A stretch of 24,263 nucleotides of DNA from JAPXSY01 sp034003585 (GCA_034003585.1 JAVEYH010000047.1:1-24263); one strand, 5' to 3'; positions 14,980-23,628 are shown, counted from the stretch's first letter. A program made the numbers and translations. Notes: generated by a model from the sequence alone, not told the origin.

Positions 14980-17151
14980 ATGAGCATTACGCGACAAAAG
15001 GCGATTGAGTCAGCGGTTCAGCACCGGGTCAGCGACGAGCCGGTCTTGTCACGCGAGCAGGTGCAGGCCTATTTCGGCTCGCATGTGTTCGGCGAAGATC
15101 CGATGCGGGAGCGGCTGCCCAAGGATGTGTACAAGGTTTTGCGTCAGACGATCGAGCAGGGGATGCCGCTGGACATCCGCGTGGCGGATGTGGTGGCCGC
15201 GGCCATGAGCCGTTGGGCCATCGAGCGCGGCGCCACGCATTACGCGCATGTGTTTTATCCTCTGACCGGCCTGACAGCCGAGAAGCATGACAGCTTTTTC
15301 AATCCGGACGGCAAGGGGCATCTGCTGGTCGATTTCAGCGGCAAGCAGTTGATTCAGGGCGAGCCGGACGCGTCGAGTTTCCCCAACGGCGGGATCCGCG
15401 CGACCTTTGAGGCGCGCGGGTACACCGCCTGGGATGTGACCAGCCCCGCGTTTTTGATGGAGGGCCGCAACGGCACCACCCTCTGCATCCCGACCGCCTT
15501 CTGCTCATGGACCGGGGAGGCGCTCGACAAGAAAGTGCCGCTGCTGCGTTCGATGCAGGCCGTCCACCGCCAGGCGACGCGCGTCCTCAAGCTGTTCGGC
15601 CATGACGACCCCGGCATGATCAACGCGTCGGCCGGTCCGGAGCAGGAGTACTTCCTGATCGACCGCAGCCTCTACTACGCCAGGCCGGACCTGCTGAGTG
15701 CCGGGCGCACCCTGTTCGGGACCCGTCCGCCTAAAGGCCAGGAGCTCGAGGACCAGTACTTCGGCGCCATCCCGGCGCGCGTGCTGGCTTTCATGACCGA
15801 GGTCGACGCGGAACTGTACCGGCTTGGGGTGCCGGTCAAGACGCGCCACAACGAGGTCGCGCCCGCGCAGTATGAGATCGCGCCGGTGTTCGAGAGCGCC
15901 AACCTGGCGACGGACCACCAGTACCTGATCATGCAGACGCTGCAGGCGGTCGCCCCCAAATACGGGCTGGCCTGTCTGCTTCACGAGAAGCCCTTCGCGG
16001 GCATCAACGGCTCGGGCAAGCACCTCAACTGGTCGCTGAACGGACCCAAGGTGGGCAACCTGCTCAATCCGGGCGAGACGCCGCACGAGAACATGCAGTT
16101 CCTGGTTTTCTGTGCCGCCGTGCTCCGCGCGGTCGATCTGCATGCGGTCATGCTGCGCGGCTCCGTGGCGCACGCCGGCAATGACCACCGGCTGGGCGCG
16201 AACGAAGCCCCTCCCGCGATTCTCTCGGTCTTCCTGGGCGAGCAGCTCACGGACGTGTTTGAGCAGATCGCGGCCGGCGGCGCGCGCCAGTCCAAGAAAG
16301 CCGGGACCCTGACCGTGGGTGTGGATACGCTGCCGCACCTGCCCAAGGACGCCACGGACCGCAACCGCACCAGCCCCTTCGCGTTCACCGGCAACCGGTT
16401 CGAGTTCCGCGCCGTGGGCTCCAGCCAGTCGATCGCCGGACCGCAGGTGATCCTCAACACGATCATGGCGGAGTCTCTCGACTACATCGCCACCGAACTG
16501 GAAAAGGCTTCCGCCGAGCCCGCGAAGTTCAACGCCGCGGTGCAGAAGTTGCTGCAGAAGATCATGCGCGAACACGGACGGATCATTTTCAACGGCGACA
16601 ACTACTCGGCGGAGTGGCGCGAAGAAGCGCTCCGGCGCGGGTTGCCCAACGCCTGCACGACTCCCGAGGCGATTGATGCGATGGAGGTTCCCGCCACCTA
16701 TGAGGTGTTCGAAAAATACGGCGTGCTCAGCCGCCGCGAGGCCGAGAGCCGTTTCGAGATCTACCGCGAGAAGTACATCAAAGATGTGCTGATCGAGGCG
16801 CGCCTCTGCCTCTCCATGGCGCGGACCATGATCTTCCCCGCAGGGGTGCGGTATCAGCGGCTGCTGGCGCAGACGGCGACCGACCTGCAGGCGCTCGGCA
16901 AAACGACCTGCACGACCGTGCTGGATGAGGTCAACGCGTTGCTGGCCGAATTGCAGCAGGCCATGCGCCGCCTGGAGGAGACGATCGAGATCCCGTCGGG
17001 GCTGAGCCTCTCGCAGCAGGGGCGTTACCTGCTGGATACGGTTATCCCGCTGATGAACGCGCTGCGTAAGGGAGTGGACGAGCTGGAGCAGATTTGCGAT
17101 GATGAACTCTGGCCATTGCCCACCTATCAGGAGATGCTGTTCATCCGTTGA
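14980..17151 (+). CDS. glnN: Glutamine synthetase type III (GSIII)
   Basis: GSIII joins ammonia to glutamate with ATP to give glutamine. The 723-residue length and sequence place it in the large type III class found in Bacteroidetes, cyanobacteria and PVC bacteria, not the roughly 470-residue GSI. Active-site blocks are present in order: GPEQEYFLID (219-228), RHNEVAPAQYEIAPVFE (289-305), NGSGKHLNWS (343-352), the MLRGSVAHAGNDHRLGANEA region (about 388-407) and the NRTSPFAFTGNRFEFRAVGSS type block (about 460-480). GSIII lacks the GSI adenylylation-loop tyrosine motif, so regulation by GlnE is not expected. The C-terminal 100 residues include a helical, coiled-coil-like stretch (LLAELQQAMRRLEETIEI). 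It lies after pyrG with its own candidate promoter and 41 bases before nadE. GSIII plus the adjacent GltBD completes the ammonia-assimilating GS-GOGAT cycle. Confidence 0.96.
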   Translation: MSITRQKAIESAVQHRVSDEPVLSREQVQAYFGSHVFGEDPMRERLPKDVYKVLRQTIEQGMPLDIRVADVVAAAMSRWAIERGATHYAHVFYPLTGLTAEKHDSFFNPDGKGHLLVDFSGKQLIQGEPDASSFPNGGIRATFEARGYTAWDVTSPAFLMEGRNGTTLCIPTAFCSWTGEALDKKVPLLRSMQAVHRQATRVLKLFGHDDPGMINASAGPEQEYFLIDRSLYYARPDLLSAGRTLFGTRPPKGQELEDQYFGAIPARVLAFMTEVDAELYRLGVPVKTRHNEVAPAQYEIAPVFESANLATDHQYLIMQTLQAVAPKYGLACLLHEKPFAGINGSGKHLNWSLNGPKVGNLLNPGETPHENMQFLVFCAAVLRAVDLHAVMLRGSVAHAGNDHRLGANEAPPAILSVFLGEQLTDVFEQIAAGGARQSKKAGTLTVGVDTLPHLPKDATDRNRTSPFAFTGNRFEFRAVGSSQSIAGPQVILNTIMAESLDYIATELEKASAEPAKFNAAVQKLLQKIMREHGRIIFNGDNYSAEWREEALRRGLPNACTTPEAIDAMEVPATYEVFEKYGVLSRREAESRFEIYREKYIKDVLIEARLCLSMARTMIFPAGVRYQRLLAQTATDLQALGKTTCTTVLDEVNALLAELQQAMRRLEETIEIPSGLSLSQQGRYLLDTVIPLMNALRKGVDELEQICDDELWPLPTYQEMLFIR

Positions 17152-17180
17152 GGCGGAACCGGGTTCCCCTCACGCGGATG

Positions 17181-17187
17181 GGGGGAG
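17181..17187 (+). promoter_or_regulatory. Ribosome binding site of nadE
   Basis: GGGGGAG at 17181-17187 lies five bases before ATG 17193. It favours that start over the in-frame TTG at 17148 and ATG at 17178. Confidence 0.65.
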
Positions 17188-17192
17188 TGACG

Positions 17193-19133
17193 ATGCTGAA
17201 ACGTTTCGGATACTGCCGGGTCTGCGCGTCGAGCCCGAAAATCGCGCCCGGCGCGGTGGAGGCGAACGTCGCGCGGATGGAGGAGGAGGCCCGCCTGGCG
17301 GACGCGGCGGGTGCGGACGTGCTGGTCTTCCCCGAGTTGTGCGTCACGGGGTACACGTGCGCGGACCTTTTTTTCCAGGACACGCTGCTGGATGCGGCCG
17401 AGCGCGGGCTGGCGCGGTTTCTGGAGGCGACGCGGACGCTCGCGCCAGTGTGCCTGCTCGGTCTGCCGGTGCGCGTCTCCTGCGGTGTCTGCAACGCCGC
17501 CGCGGTCTGCTGCGCGGGGCGTCTGCTGGGCGTGGTGCCGAAAACGCATCTGCCCAACACGCGCGAATTTTATGAGCGGCGCTGGTTCCTGCCGGGCGCC
17601 GGACTCCCGGACCGTTCGGTCCGGCTTTGCGGCGAAGAGGTCCCGTTCGGTACGGACCTGTTGTTTCAGCACGAGGGAACCCGTCTGTTGTGCGTGGGGG
17701 CCGAGATTTGCGAGGATCTCTGGAGCCCGCTGCCGCCCAGCGGAGCCTTGGCGCTGAACGGCGCCACGGTAATCTGCAATCTCTCGGCCAGCAACGAACT
17801 GGTCGGCAAGGCCGCGTACCGGCGCGCGCTGGTGCTCCAGCAGTCCGCGCGTTGCCACGCCGCCTACGTGTACGCCGGGGCCGGCCCCGGCGAATCCACG
17901 ACGGATCTGGTCTTTGGCGGACACACGCTGATCGCCGAAAACGGCAGCCTGCTCGCGGAGGGCGAGCGTTTCGCGCGCGATGGCGCGCGAACGCTGGCGG
18001 ACGCCGATCTCGCGTTTCTCGCATTCGAGCGCCGGCAGAACCGCGCTTTCGACGCCTGCGCGGCACGGGTCGCGCCGGTCCGGCGTGTGGGCTTCGTCGC
18101 ACCGGAACGCGCGCGGCCCGCGGCGCAACGCCTGCTGCGGCCGATCGCCGCGCATCCCTTTGTCCCGGCGGATGCGGCGGAGCGGGACGCGCGGTGCGCC
18201 GAGGTCTTCGCGGTACAGGCCAACGGGCTGGCCACGCGTTTGGAACGCGCCGGACTGCGGCGCGCGGTGGTGGGGCTCTCCGGCGGATTGGATTCCGCGC
18301 TGGCGCTGCTGGCGGTGTGCGAGGCGTTCGATTGCTGCGGATGGGACCGTTCCGGCATTCTGGCGCTGACCCTGCCCGGCTTCGGCACCTCCCGCCGCAC
18401 GTTGGACAACGCCTTGGCTCTCGGCCGCGCGCTGGGGGTCACGGTGGAGACGATTTCGATTGCGGAGGCCTGCAAACGCCATCTGGCGGAGATCGGCCAC
18501 ACCGGCGAACCGGTGGACACGGCGTATGAGAACGCGCAGGCGCGCGAGCGGACCCAGATCCTGATGGACCGCGCCAACATGCTGCAGGCGCTGGTGGTCG
18601 GCACCGGCGACCTCTCCGAACTGGCGCTGGGATGGTCCACCTACAACGGGGACCACATGAGCATGTACGGCATCAACGCCGGCGTGCCGAAAACCCTGGT
18701 TCGCGATCTGGTCCGTTGGGTGGCGGAGCACCGGGCCGGCGGGCCGGCCGCCCCGGTGTTGTCCGACATCCTGGAAACCCCCGTGTCGCCGGAACTGCTG
18801 CCCGCCGACGCCGCGGGACGCATCACGCAAAAAACGGAGGAGGTCCTCGGCCCCTACGAGCTGCATGACTTCTTCCTCTACCAGATGGTGCGTTGCGGCG
18901 CGCCGCCGGAGAAGATCCGCTTTCTGGCCGCACAGGCGTTCGAGGGGCGGTACGGGGAAGAGGAGATCCGCCGTGGGTTGGATCTGTTCCTCCGGCGCTT
19001 TTTCAGTCAGCAGTTCAAACGCTCCTGCCTGCCGGACGGGCCCAAGGTCGGGTCCCTCAACCTTTCGCCGCGCGGTGACTGGCGCATGCCCAGCGACGCC
19101 TCTTCGGAAAGCTGGCTCGTCAGAACACGTTGA
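17193..19133 (+). CDS. nadE: Glutamine-dependent NAD+ synthetase
   Basis: NadE amidates nicotinic acid adenine dinucleotide to NAD+ with ATP, taking ammonia from glutamine. The 646-residue protein is the long glutamine-dependent form. An N-terminal carbon-nitrogen hydrolase has the triad E48 (FPELCVTGY), K117 (VPKTHLPNTREF) and C173 (GAEICEDLW). The C-terminal ATP-pyrophosphatase synthetase has SGGLDS at 363-368. Further motifs are RANMLQALVVGTGDLSELAL followed by the GW..YNGDH loop, and GINAGVPKTLVRDLVRW, as in the tuberculosis-type enzyme. The 3' end includes a conserved FKRSCLPDGPKVG-SLNLSPRGDWRMPSD tail, so the gene is complete. It is the last gene of the glutamine block. Its final 14 bases overlap, tail to tail, the vWA membrane-protein gene on the other strand, and no terminator is visible. 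Confidence 0.96.
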   Translation: MLKRFGYCRVCASSPKIAPGAVEANVARMEEEARLADAAGADVLVFPELCVTGYTCADLFFQDTLLDAAERGLARFLEATRTLAPVCLLGLPVRVSCGVCNAAAVCCAGRLLGVVPKTHLPNTREFYERRWFLPGAGLPDRSVRLCGEEVPFGTDLLFQHEGTRLLCVGAEICEDLWSPLPPSGALALNGATVICNLSASNELVGKAAYRRALVLQQSARCHAAYVYAGAGPGESTTDLVFGGHTLIAENGSLLAEGERFARDGARTLADADLAFLAFERRQNRAFDACAARVAPVRRVGFVAPERARPAAQRLLRPIAAHPFVPADAAERDARCAEVFAVQANGLATRLERAGLRRAVVGLSGGLDSALALLAVCEAFDCCGWDRSGILALTLPGFGTSRRTLDNALALGRALGVTVETISIAEACKRHLAEIGHTGEPVDTAYENAQARERTQILMDRANMLQALVVGTGDLSELALGWSTYNGDHMSMYGINAGVPKTLVRDLVRWVAEHRAGGPAAPVLSDILETPVSPELLPADAAGRITQKTEEVLGPYELHDFFLYQMVRCGAPPEKIRFLAAQAFEGRYGEEEIRRGLDLFLRRFFSQQFKRSCLPDGPKVGSLNLSPRGDWRMPSDASSESWLVRTR

Positions 19134-21282
19134 AGCGGCGCCGCAGCGCCCATTCGGTCAGCAGCAGCGCCACGAGCGCGGCGAAGGGCAGCGGCGTGTC
19201 TGTGCTCAGACGCGATTCCCGGCGGATGAGATTTTTGCGTACCCGCTCCAGCGCCTGCTCCTCCAGCGCGTCCGCCTCTTCGGGCCGGAACAGGTGGCGT
19301 TCGTTGCTGATGGCGCGGAAGCGGTCGCGTCCGGAACGCAATTCCGCGGACTCGGCCGGGGTTCCGCCGACCTGCAACAGGTTGTGGCGCGTGCGCACTA
19401 CGGTCTGGCTGTCCTGTGAGACGGTCCGCACGACATAGCGGCCTGCGGCGAACCCGGGCAACACCTCCTCGAAAACCGCGCCGCGCCTTGTCAGGGTGCG
19501 GCTCAGGACCGGTGTGTCGCGATCGGCCTGAAACACGTCCGTCTTCACGGAGAGGGGGACGTTCGCGCCGAGCGGATGGCGCGCGATAACCGTGAGGGTC
19601 ACACGCCCGGCAGGGTCGGGACGGGCGGGGGACAGGCTGACGGTCAGCAGGTCCGAGGCGTCGTCGACGCGCCGGGCCAGGGCGATGAGCTGGCGCCAGA
19701 AGCGGCTGAAGTTCCCGTCGCGGCGTTCGGGCGCGCCCCACAGGTGGAAGGCGTTGCTCAGCACCGCGAAGACTTTGCCGCGGCCGAAGGCGTGCCACAC
19801 GATCAGCGGATGCCGGGTGTTGCCCTCTTCGGCCCACAGCTCGGTGCGCGCGCCCGCTTTGACGGACCGGACCGGGTTGAGGGTGTTCAGCCGCATTCCG
19901 GCGCCGGGGAGGTTCGCGGCGAGGATCGTCTCGATCTCATCCGTGAACCCGTTGCGGCCGGCCGGATCGGTCTTCACTTCAAATGCGCCGGTCAGGTACG
20001 CGTTCTCCAGCGTCGCCACCGGCAGCAGGCGCGCCAGCGGGGAGTCGGTGGGCAGCGCGCCGAAGGCGTCGGTCCCCCCGAGGCAGATCAGCGAGCCGCC
20101 CTGCGCCACATACTGCTCCAGCACCATGGCTTCGGCCGGCGCGAGGAGGTCGCGGTTGTGGGCGCCCAGAATCAGGCAGGTCACCGGACGCATCGCGTCG
20201 GCGGTCGCGGGCAGCCCCTCCCGGAAAGCGGGGTCGGGAGTGCGGCCCATGAGGCGGAACGCGTTTTCCGAGACGCGGTACACCGCGGTGAAGTCGTCCT
20301 CCTCGCGTTTGGTGAATTCGCGCAGCAGCGGGCGGAGGCTGTTGTTGAGCAGCGGAAAATAGGCGACGATCCTCTCCCGGGCGGTGACGACCTCCACGGT
20401 CTGTTCGCGCCGGTTGTTGAGGAGGGTGATCTCACCGGCCAGGGCGTCCGCCTCGAAGCAAATCAGATGGACCCCTGTTTTCAGCGGCGGGATCACGATC
20501 CGCTCGGTGTGCGCGCACCCGTTGGTCAGCAGCGGTTCCGCCGCATGCACAATCTGGCCGTTGACCCGCACCCGGAAGGCGACGTTCCGGTTTTCCGGCA
20601 GGCCCCGCATCAGCAGGGGCACCCCCACGTGCAGCGCTTCGCCCTCGCTGAGTTTTTCCGGGCAGGAGAAGGGCTCGATGGCCAGATCCCGGAACCCCGA
20701 GAGATCGGTGCCGGTCTGCACGCTCAGAACCGGCGGCGCGATGGCGCTGCCCCGGAATCCGGAGGCGTCAAGCCCGTCGCTCACCAGAATGATCGCGGCA
20801 ATGCGGTCCAACCCGATCTCCCGGTCAATCCGCTCCGCCGCGGCCTTCAGATCGGTCGCGCCTTCCGGGGCCAGGGCCGCGAGATCTTCCGGCCGCGCGT
20901 GACGCGTGGCGCGGCTGTTGAACGCATAATACGCGAAGGGATACTCGGCCAGCCGCGCGAAGCGGTTACGGGTCAGGAACCCGACGGCGCATTCGAACCG
21001 CGATCGCCCGCCCGGCAGATCGCGCGTGGCCATGGAGCCCGATTGGTCGAGAAGGAAGACCAGATGCGAACGCGCCCGGTCCGGCTCTTCGGTCACGCGG
21101 CCCGGATTCAGCAGCATGAGGAAGAGCAGCAACAGGCTCAGAATCCGGAGCCCGAGCAGCAGCTTGTGGCGTTGGGGTGTCAGGACCGGATCGCGCCGGC
21201 GCGCCGCAACAGCCAGGGTTCCGGCCGCAAGCGCCAGCAGGATCAGGAGAAGCCAGGAGGGGAGGAACGGATAAAAAAACAT
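19120..21282 (-). CDS. Membrane-anchored vWA-domain protein with class-I glutamine-amidotransferase-like domain
   Basis: This is a 720-residue protein of unknown precise function. Two N-terminal membrane helices (about 8-26 and 41-58) precede a von Willebrand factor A domain with a complete MIDAS: DQSGS at 79-83, T143 in GATDLK and D169 in LVSDG. A beta-rich middle region follows, then a class-I-GATase-like fold (about 300-415 and beyond) with LILGAH and GGSLICLGGTDAFG. It shows no nucleophilic-elbow Cys, so it is probably non-catalytic. A final membrane helix lies near 698-712, before RRRFNVF. Such proteins in planctomycetes and Verrucomicrobia commonly sit with MoxR ATPase, DUF58 and BatA genes; none is present here, so it is an orphan. 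The frame is open to 21504, but ATG 21282 directly precedes the first helix and has GAGG ten bases upstream. It may bind a partner through metal-dependent vWA contact on the outer face. Confidence 0.8.
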   Translation of the reverse strand: MFFYPFLPSWLLLILLALAAGTLAVAARRRDPVLTPQRHKLLLGLRILSLLLLFLMLLNPGRVTEEPDRARSHLVFLLDQSGSMATRDLPGGRSRFECAVGFLTRNRFARLAEYPFAYYAFNSRATRHARPEDLAALAPEGATDLKAAAERIDREIGLDRIAAIILVSDGLDASGFRGSAIAPPVLSVQTGTDLSGFRDLAIEPFSCPEKLSEGEALHVGVPLLMRGLPENRNVAFRVRVNGQIVHAAEPLLTNGCAHTERIVIPPLKTGVHLICFEADALAGEITLLNNRREQTVEVVTARERIVAYFPLLNNSLRPLLREFTKREEDDFTAVYRVSENAFRLMGRTPDPAFREGLPATADAMRPVTCLILGAHNRDLLAPAEAMVLEQYVAQGGSLICLGGTDAFGALPTDSPLARLLPVATLENAYLTGAFEVKTDPAGRNGFTDEIETILAANLPGAGMRLNTLNPVRSVKAGARTELWAEEGNTRHPLIVWHAFGRGKVFAVLSNAFHLWGAPERRDGNFSRFWRQLIALARRVDDASDLLTVSLSPARPDPAGRVTLTVIARHPLGANVPLSVKTDVFQADRDTPVLSRTLTRRGAVFEEVLPGFAAGRYVVRTVSQDSQTVVRTRHNLLQVGGTPAESAELRSGRDRFRAISNERHLFRPEEADALEEQALERVRKNLIRRESRLSTDTPLPFAALVALLLTEWALRRRFNVF

Positions 21283-21480
21283 GGCCGCGACGCCTCGTTG
21301 TTCACGTGCCGCCCGGCGACCCTGCGGGACGATGACGTGAACCGTGCGTCCAGAATAACGGAACCCGGTGGCGGATGACAGGGGAAAAGGATTGCGGGCG
21401 CGTCCCGCAGGCCTGCACGGGCGCAGGACAGGGCGGCTGCCCGGAGCCGCCCGGGCGGCGCGCCTCCTGAAAATCGTTCG

Positions 21481-21503
21481 TGACAAAATCATGAAAAATG
21501 TCA
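21481..21503 (+). promoter_or_regulatory. Inverted repeat TGACA-N13-TGTCA in the oadA promoter region
   Basis: TGACA (21481-21485) and TGTCA (21499-21503) are inverted halves in an A-rich patch 40-62 bases before the oadA start. GTGACA at 21480-21485 with CAAAAT at 21502-21507 (16-base gap) could also be the -35 and -10, so the repeat may be an operator overlapping the promoter or chance. An AGGAG at 21527-21531 is the RBS. Confidence 0.35.
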
Positions 21504-21542
21504 AAATAGCATCCGTTTTCTTTCACAGGAGAAAAGACCTCT

Positions 21543-23459
21543 ATGAAACCTGCGCGCAAGAGCAAGCAAAACACCCGGACCTCAACCCCCCCTGTCAAGC
21601 CCCGCGTACGCATCACGGACACCACGCTGCGTGACGCCCACCAGTCGCTTTGGGCCACGCGCATGCGCACGGATGACATTCTCGCGATCGCCGAGGAGGT
21701 GGACAGCGCCGGCTACTATTCGCTGGAGTGCTGGGGCGGCGCCACGTTCGACGTGTGTCTGCGCTTTCTGCGCGAGAACCCGTGGGAACGTCTGCGCCAG
21801 TTGAAGGCGGTCTGCAAAAAGACGCCGCTGCAGATGCTGCTGCGCGGACAGAACATTCTGGGGTACAAGAACTATCCGGACGATGTGCTGGAGCGGTTCA
21901 TCGCGATCGCGTGCGAAAACGGCATGGATATCTTCCGCATTTTCGACGCGCTGAACGATACGCGCAATCTCGAAAAAGCGATCCGCACCGTCAAACAATA
22001 CGGCGGGCACGCGCAAGGCACGATCTGCTACACCTACAGCCCTGTGCATACGGTCGAGAAGTTTGTGGCCATCGCCCGGGAGCAGGAGGACATGGGCATC
22101 GACACCCTGTGCATCAAGGACATGGCGGGGATCCTCAGCCCGGCCGCGGCCACGGAACTCATCGGGGCGCTCGTTCAGGCGGTCGGCGTTCCGGTCCAGG
22201 TGCACTCCCACATGACCAGCGGCATGGCGGTCGCCATGTATCTCTCCGCGGTCAAGGCCGGCGCCGGGGCGATCGACACGGCGGTTTCCACCATGTCGGG
22301 CTTCTCCTCCCAGCCGCCGACCGAGACGCTGATGGCGATTTTGGAGGCGGAAGGCTACGATACCGGGCTCGATCACGCGTTGGTGGCCAAGAGCAACGCC
22401 CATTTCCGTGCGCTCAAAAAGGTGCGCGAGCCCGCCTCCTCCGGTCAGATGGAATCGGTGGATGCGGAGGTGCTCGAACATCACATTCCCGGCGGGATGA
22501 TCTCCAACCTGCGCTCGCAGTTGCAGCAGCAGGGCGCGCTGGACCGGCTGCCTGAAGTGCTGGAGGAGTTGCCGCGGACGCGCAAAGACATGGGCTATCC
22601 GCCGCTCGTCACGCCGACCAGCCAGATCGTGGGCGTGCAGGCCGTGCTGAATGTGCTCGCCGGAAAGCGTTATGAGATGGTCACGCAGGAGACCAAGGAT
22701 TACGTCCGGGGCCTTTACGGCCGTTCGCCCGCCCCGATCGACACCCGTCTGGCGAACCAAATCCTGAACGGCGAGAAGCGCGTGACCTGCCGCCCCGCGG
22801 ACCTGCTCAAGCCCGGTCTGGCCGAAGCCGCCGCGCAGATCGATCCGCGCCTGATCGCGAAGGAGGAGGATATCCTCTCGTACTGCCTCTTCCCGGAGGT
22901 GGCGCTGGGTTACTTCGCGTGGCGCGCCGCGCCGGCTGATCAGCGTGACCCGGTCCCCGCGGATCTGGAGGGTTCGGGCAAGGTGCAGGCCGCCCCGGCC
23001 GCGGTCCCGAAAGAGGCGCCGGAGGCTGTGGCCGCGCCCGCGGGGGAGACCCTGGCCTTGGCCGAGATCGGCAGGCTGGTGGCGGATCTCGCCGGACGGC
23101 TGGGGATCGCCGCCGGCAGCTTGTCCGGCCTGGCCCTGCCCGCACCGGTTGCGAAAGCCGCGCCTGTTGCGGTCAAACCCCCGCCCGCGCCGGAGTCCGC
23201 GAAATCCGACGCGCCGGTTGCCGGACCGACGATCAACGCGCCGCTGAACGGAACGTTTTACCGTTCGCCGGGTCCGGGGAAACCCGAACTCGCCAAAGAG
23301 GGGGATTCGCTCAAGGCCGGGGATCCGATCTGCATTGTCGAGGCCATGAAACTCTTCAACCAGATCAAAACCGACAAACCGTTGAAGGTGGTCAAATTCC
23401 TGGTGTCGCACGGTGCGGTGGTGGCCAAAGGCCAGCCGCTGGCGTCCGTCCAATACTGA
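21543..23459 (+). CDS. Biotin-dependent carboxyltransferase, OadA/PycB type, fused to an AccB-like biotinyl domain
   Basis: This 638-residue protein carries a carboxyltransferase TIM barrel (about 20-300): metal ligand D26 in DTTLRDAHQS, K192 in CIKDMAG, and H221 and H223 in VHSHMTSG. A conserved PYC/OADA domain (about 315-465) includes PGGMISNLRSQL. After a Pro/Ala-rich linker (about 465-560) comes a biotinyl domain (563-638) with acceptor K603 in VEAMKLFNQ. The barrel class decarboxylates oxaloacetate or carboxylates pyruvate using carboxybiotin. The biotinyl domain carries GTFYRSPGPGKPE, the thumb loop typical of acetyl-CoA carboxylase BCCP rather than of OadA. A short helix LAEIGRLVADLAGRLGI (508-522) recalls the BCCP N-terminus. 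No oadB/oadG or pycA partner is adjacent. It could be oxaloacetate decarboxylase alpha, pyruvate carboxylase subunit B or a transcarboxylase 5S-like subunit. It is transcribed alone and ends at a strong terminator. Confidence 0.9.
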   Translation: MKPARKSKQNTRTSTPPVKPRVRITDTTLRDAHQSLWATRMRTDDILAIAEEVDSAGYYSLECWGGATFDVCLRFLRENPWERLRQLKAVCKKTPLQMLLRGQNILGYKNYPDDVLERFIAIACENGMDIFRIFDALNDTRNLEKAIRTVKQYGGHAQGTICYTYSPVHTVEKFVAIAREQEDMGIDTLCIKDMAGILSPAAATELIGALVQAVGVPVQVHSHMTSGMAVAMYLSAVKAGAGAIDTAVSTMSGFSSQPPTETLMAILEAEGYDTGLDHALVAKSNAHFRALKKVREPASSGQMESVDAEVLEHHIPGGMISNLRSQLQQQGALDRLPEVLEELPRTRKDMGYPPLVTPTSQIVGVQAVLNVLAGKRYEMVTQETKDYVRGLYGRSPAPIDTRLANQILNGEKRVTCRPADLLKPGLAEAAAQIDPRLIAKEEDILSYCLFPEVALGYFAWRAAPADQRDPVPADLEGSGKVQAAPAAVPKEAPEAVAAPAGETLALAEIGRLVADLAGRLGIAAGSLSGLALPAPVAKAAPVAVKPPPAPESAKSDAPVAGPTINAPLNGTFYRSPGPGKPELAKEGDSLKAGDPICIVEAMKLFNQIKTDKPLKVVKFLVSHGAVVAKGQPLASVQY

Positions 23460-23489
23460 GCGCGCGGATCCGTACGGCGTTCGGACAGG

Positions 23490-23524
23490 AAACGGCGCGT
23501 CCCGCTTGCGGGGCGCGCCGTTTT
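23490..23524 (+). terminator. Strong intrinsic terminator after the carboxyltransferase gene
   Basis: A 15-bp stem (23490-23504 with 23509-23523, one G-T pair) with a CTTG loop ends in TTTT, 31 bases after the stop codon. It is very GC-rich at its core and flanked by A and T arms, so it is a convincing rho-independent terminator. Confidence 0.85.
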
Positions 23525-23596
23525 GTCAGCTCCGTCCGGCGGTCGGAAGGGGTACCCCCCCGTTTCCTGAACCGCCGCTGTGAAAAGGGACGGGGC

Positions 23597-23628
23597 GGGG
23601 CCGGTCCCGCCCGGCCCCATTATTTTTT
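23597..23628. terminator. Second hairpin plus T-run at the convergent junction
   Basis: GGGGCCGG (23597-23604), loop TCCCGC, CCGGCCCC (23611-23618), then ATTATTTTTT on the plus strand. The T-run lies in the last Lys-Lys-stop codons of the minus-strand gene. Read leftward the same stem terminates that gene, with a poorer T-stretch (CCCTTTT), so it probably acts in both directions and backs up the first terminator. Confidence 0.65.

Noticed and set aside
21283..21504. Extra 74 N-terminal residues on the vWA protein
   Set aside because: Arg/Pro-rich with no signal or helix. ATG 21282 directly precedes the first membrane helix.
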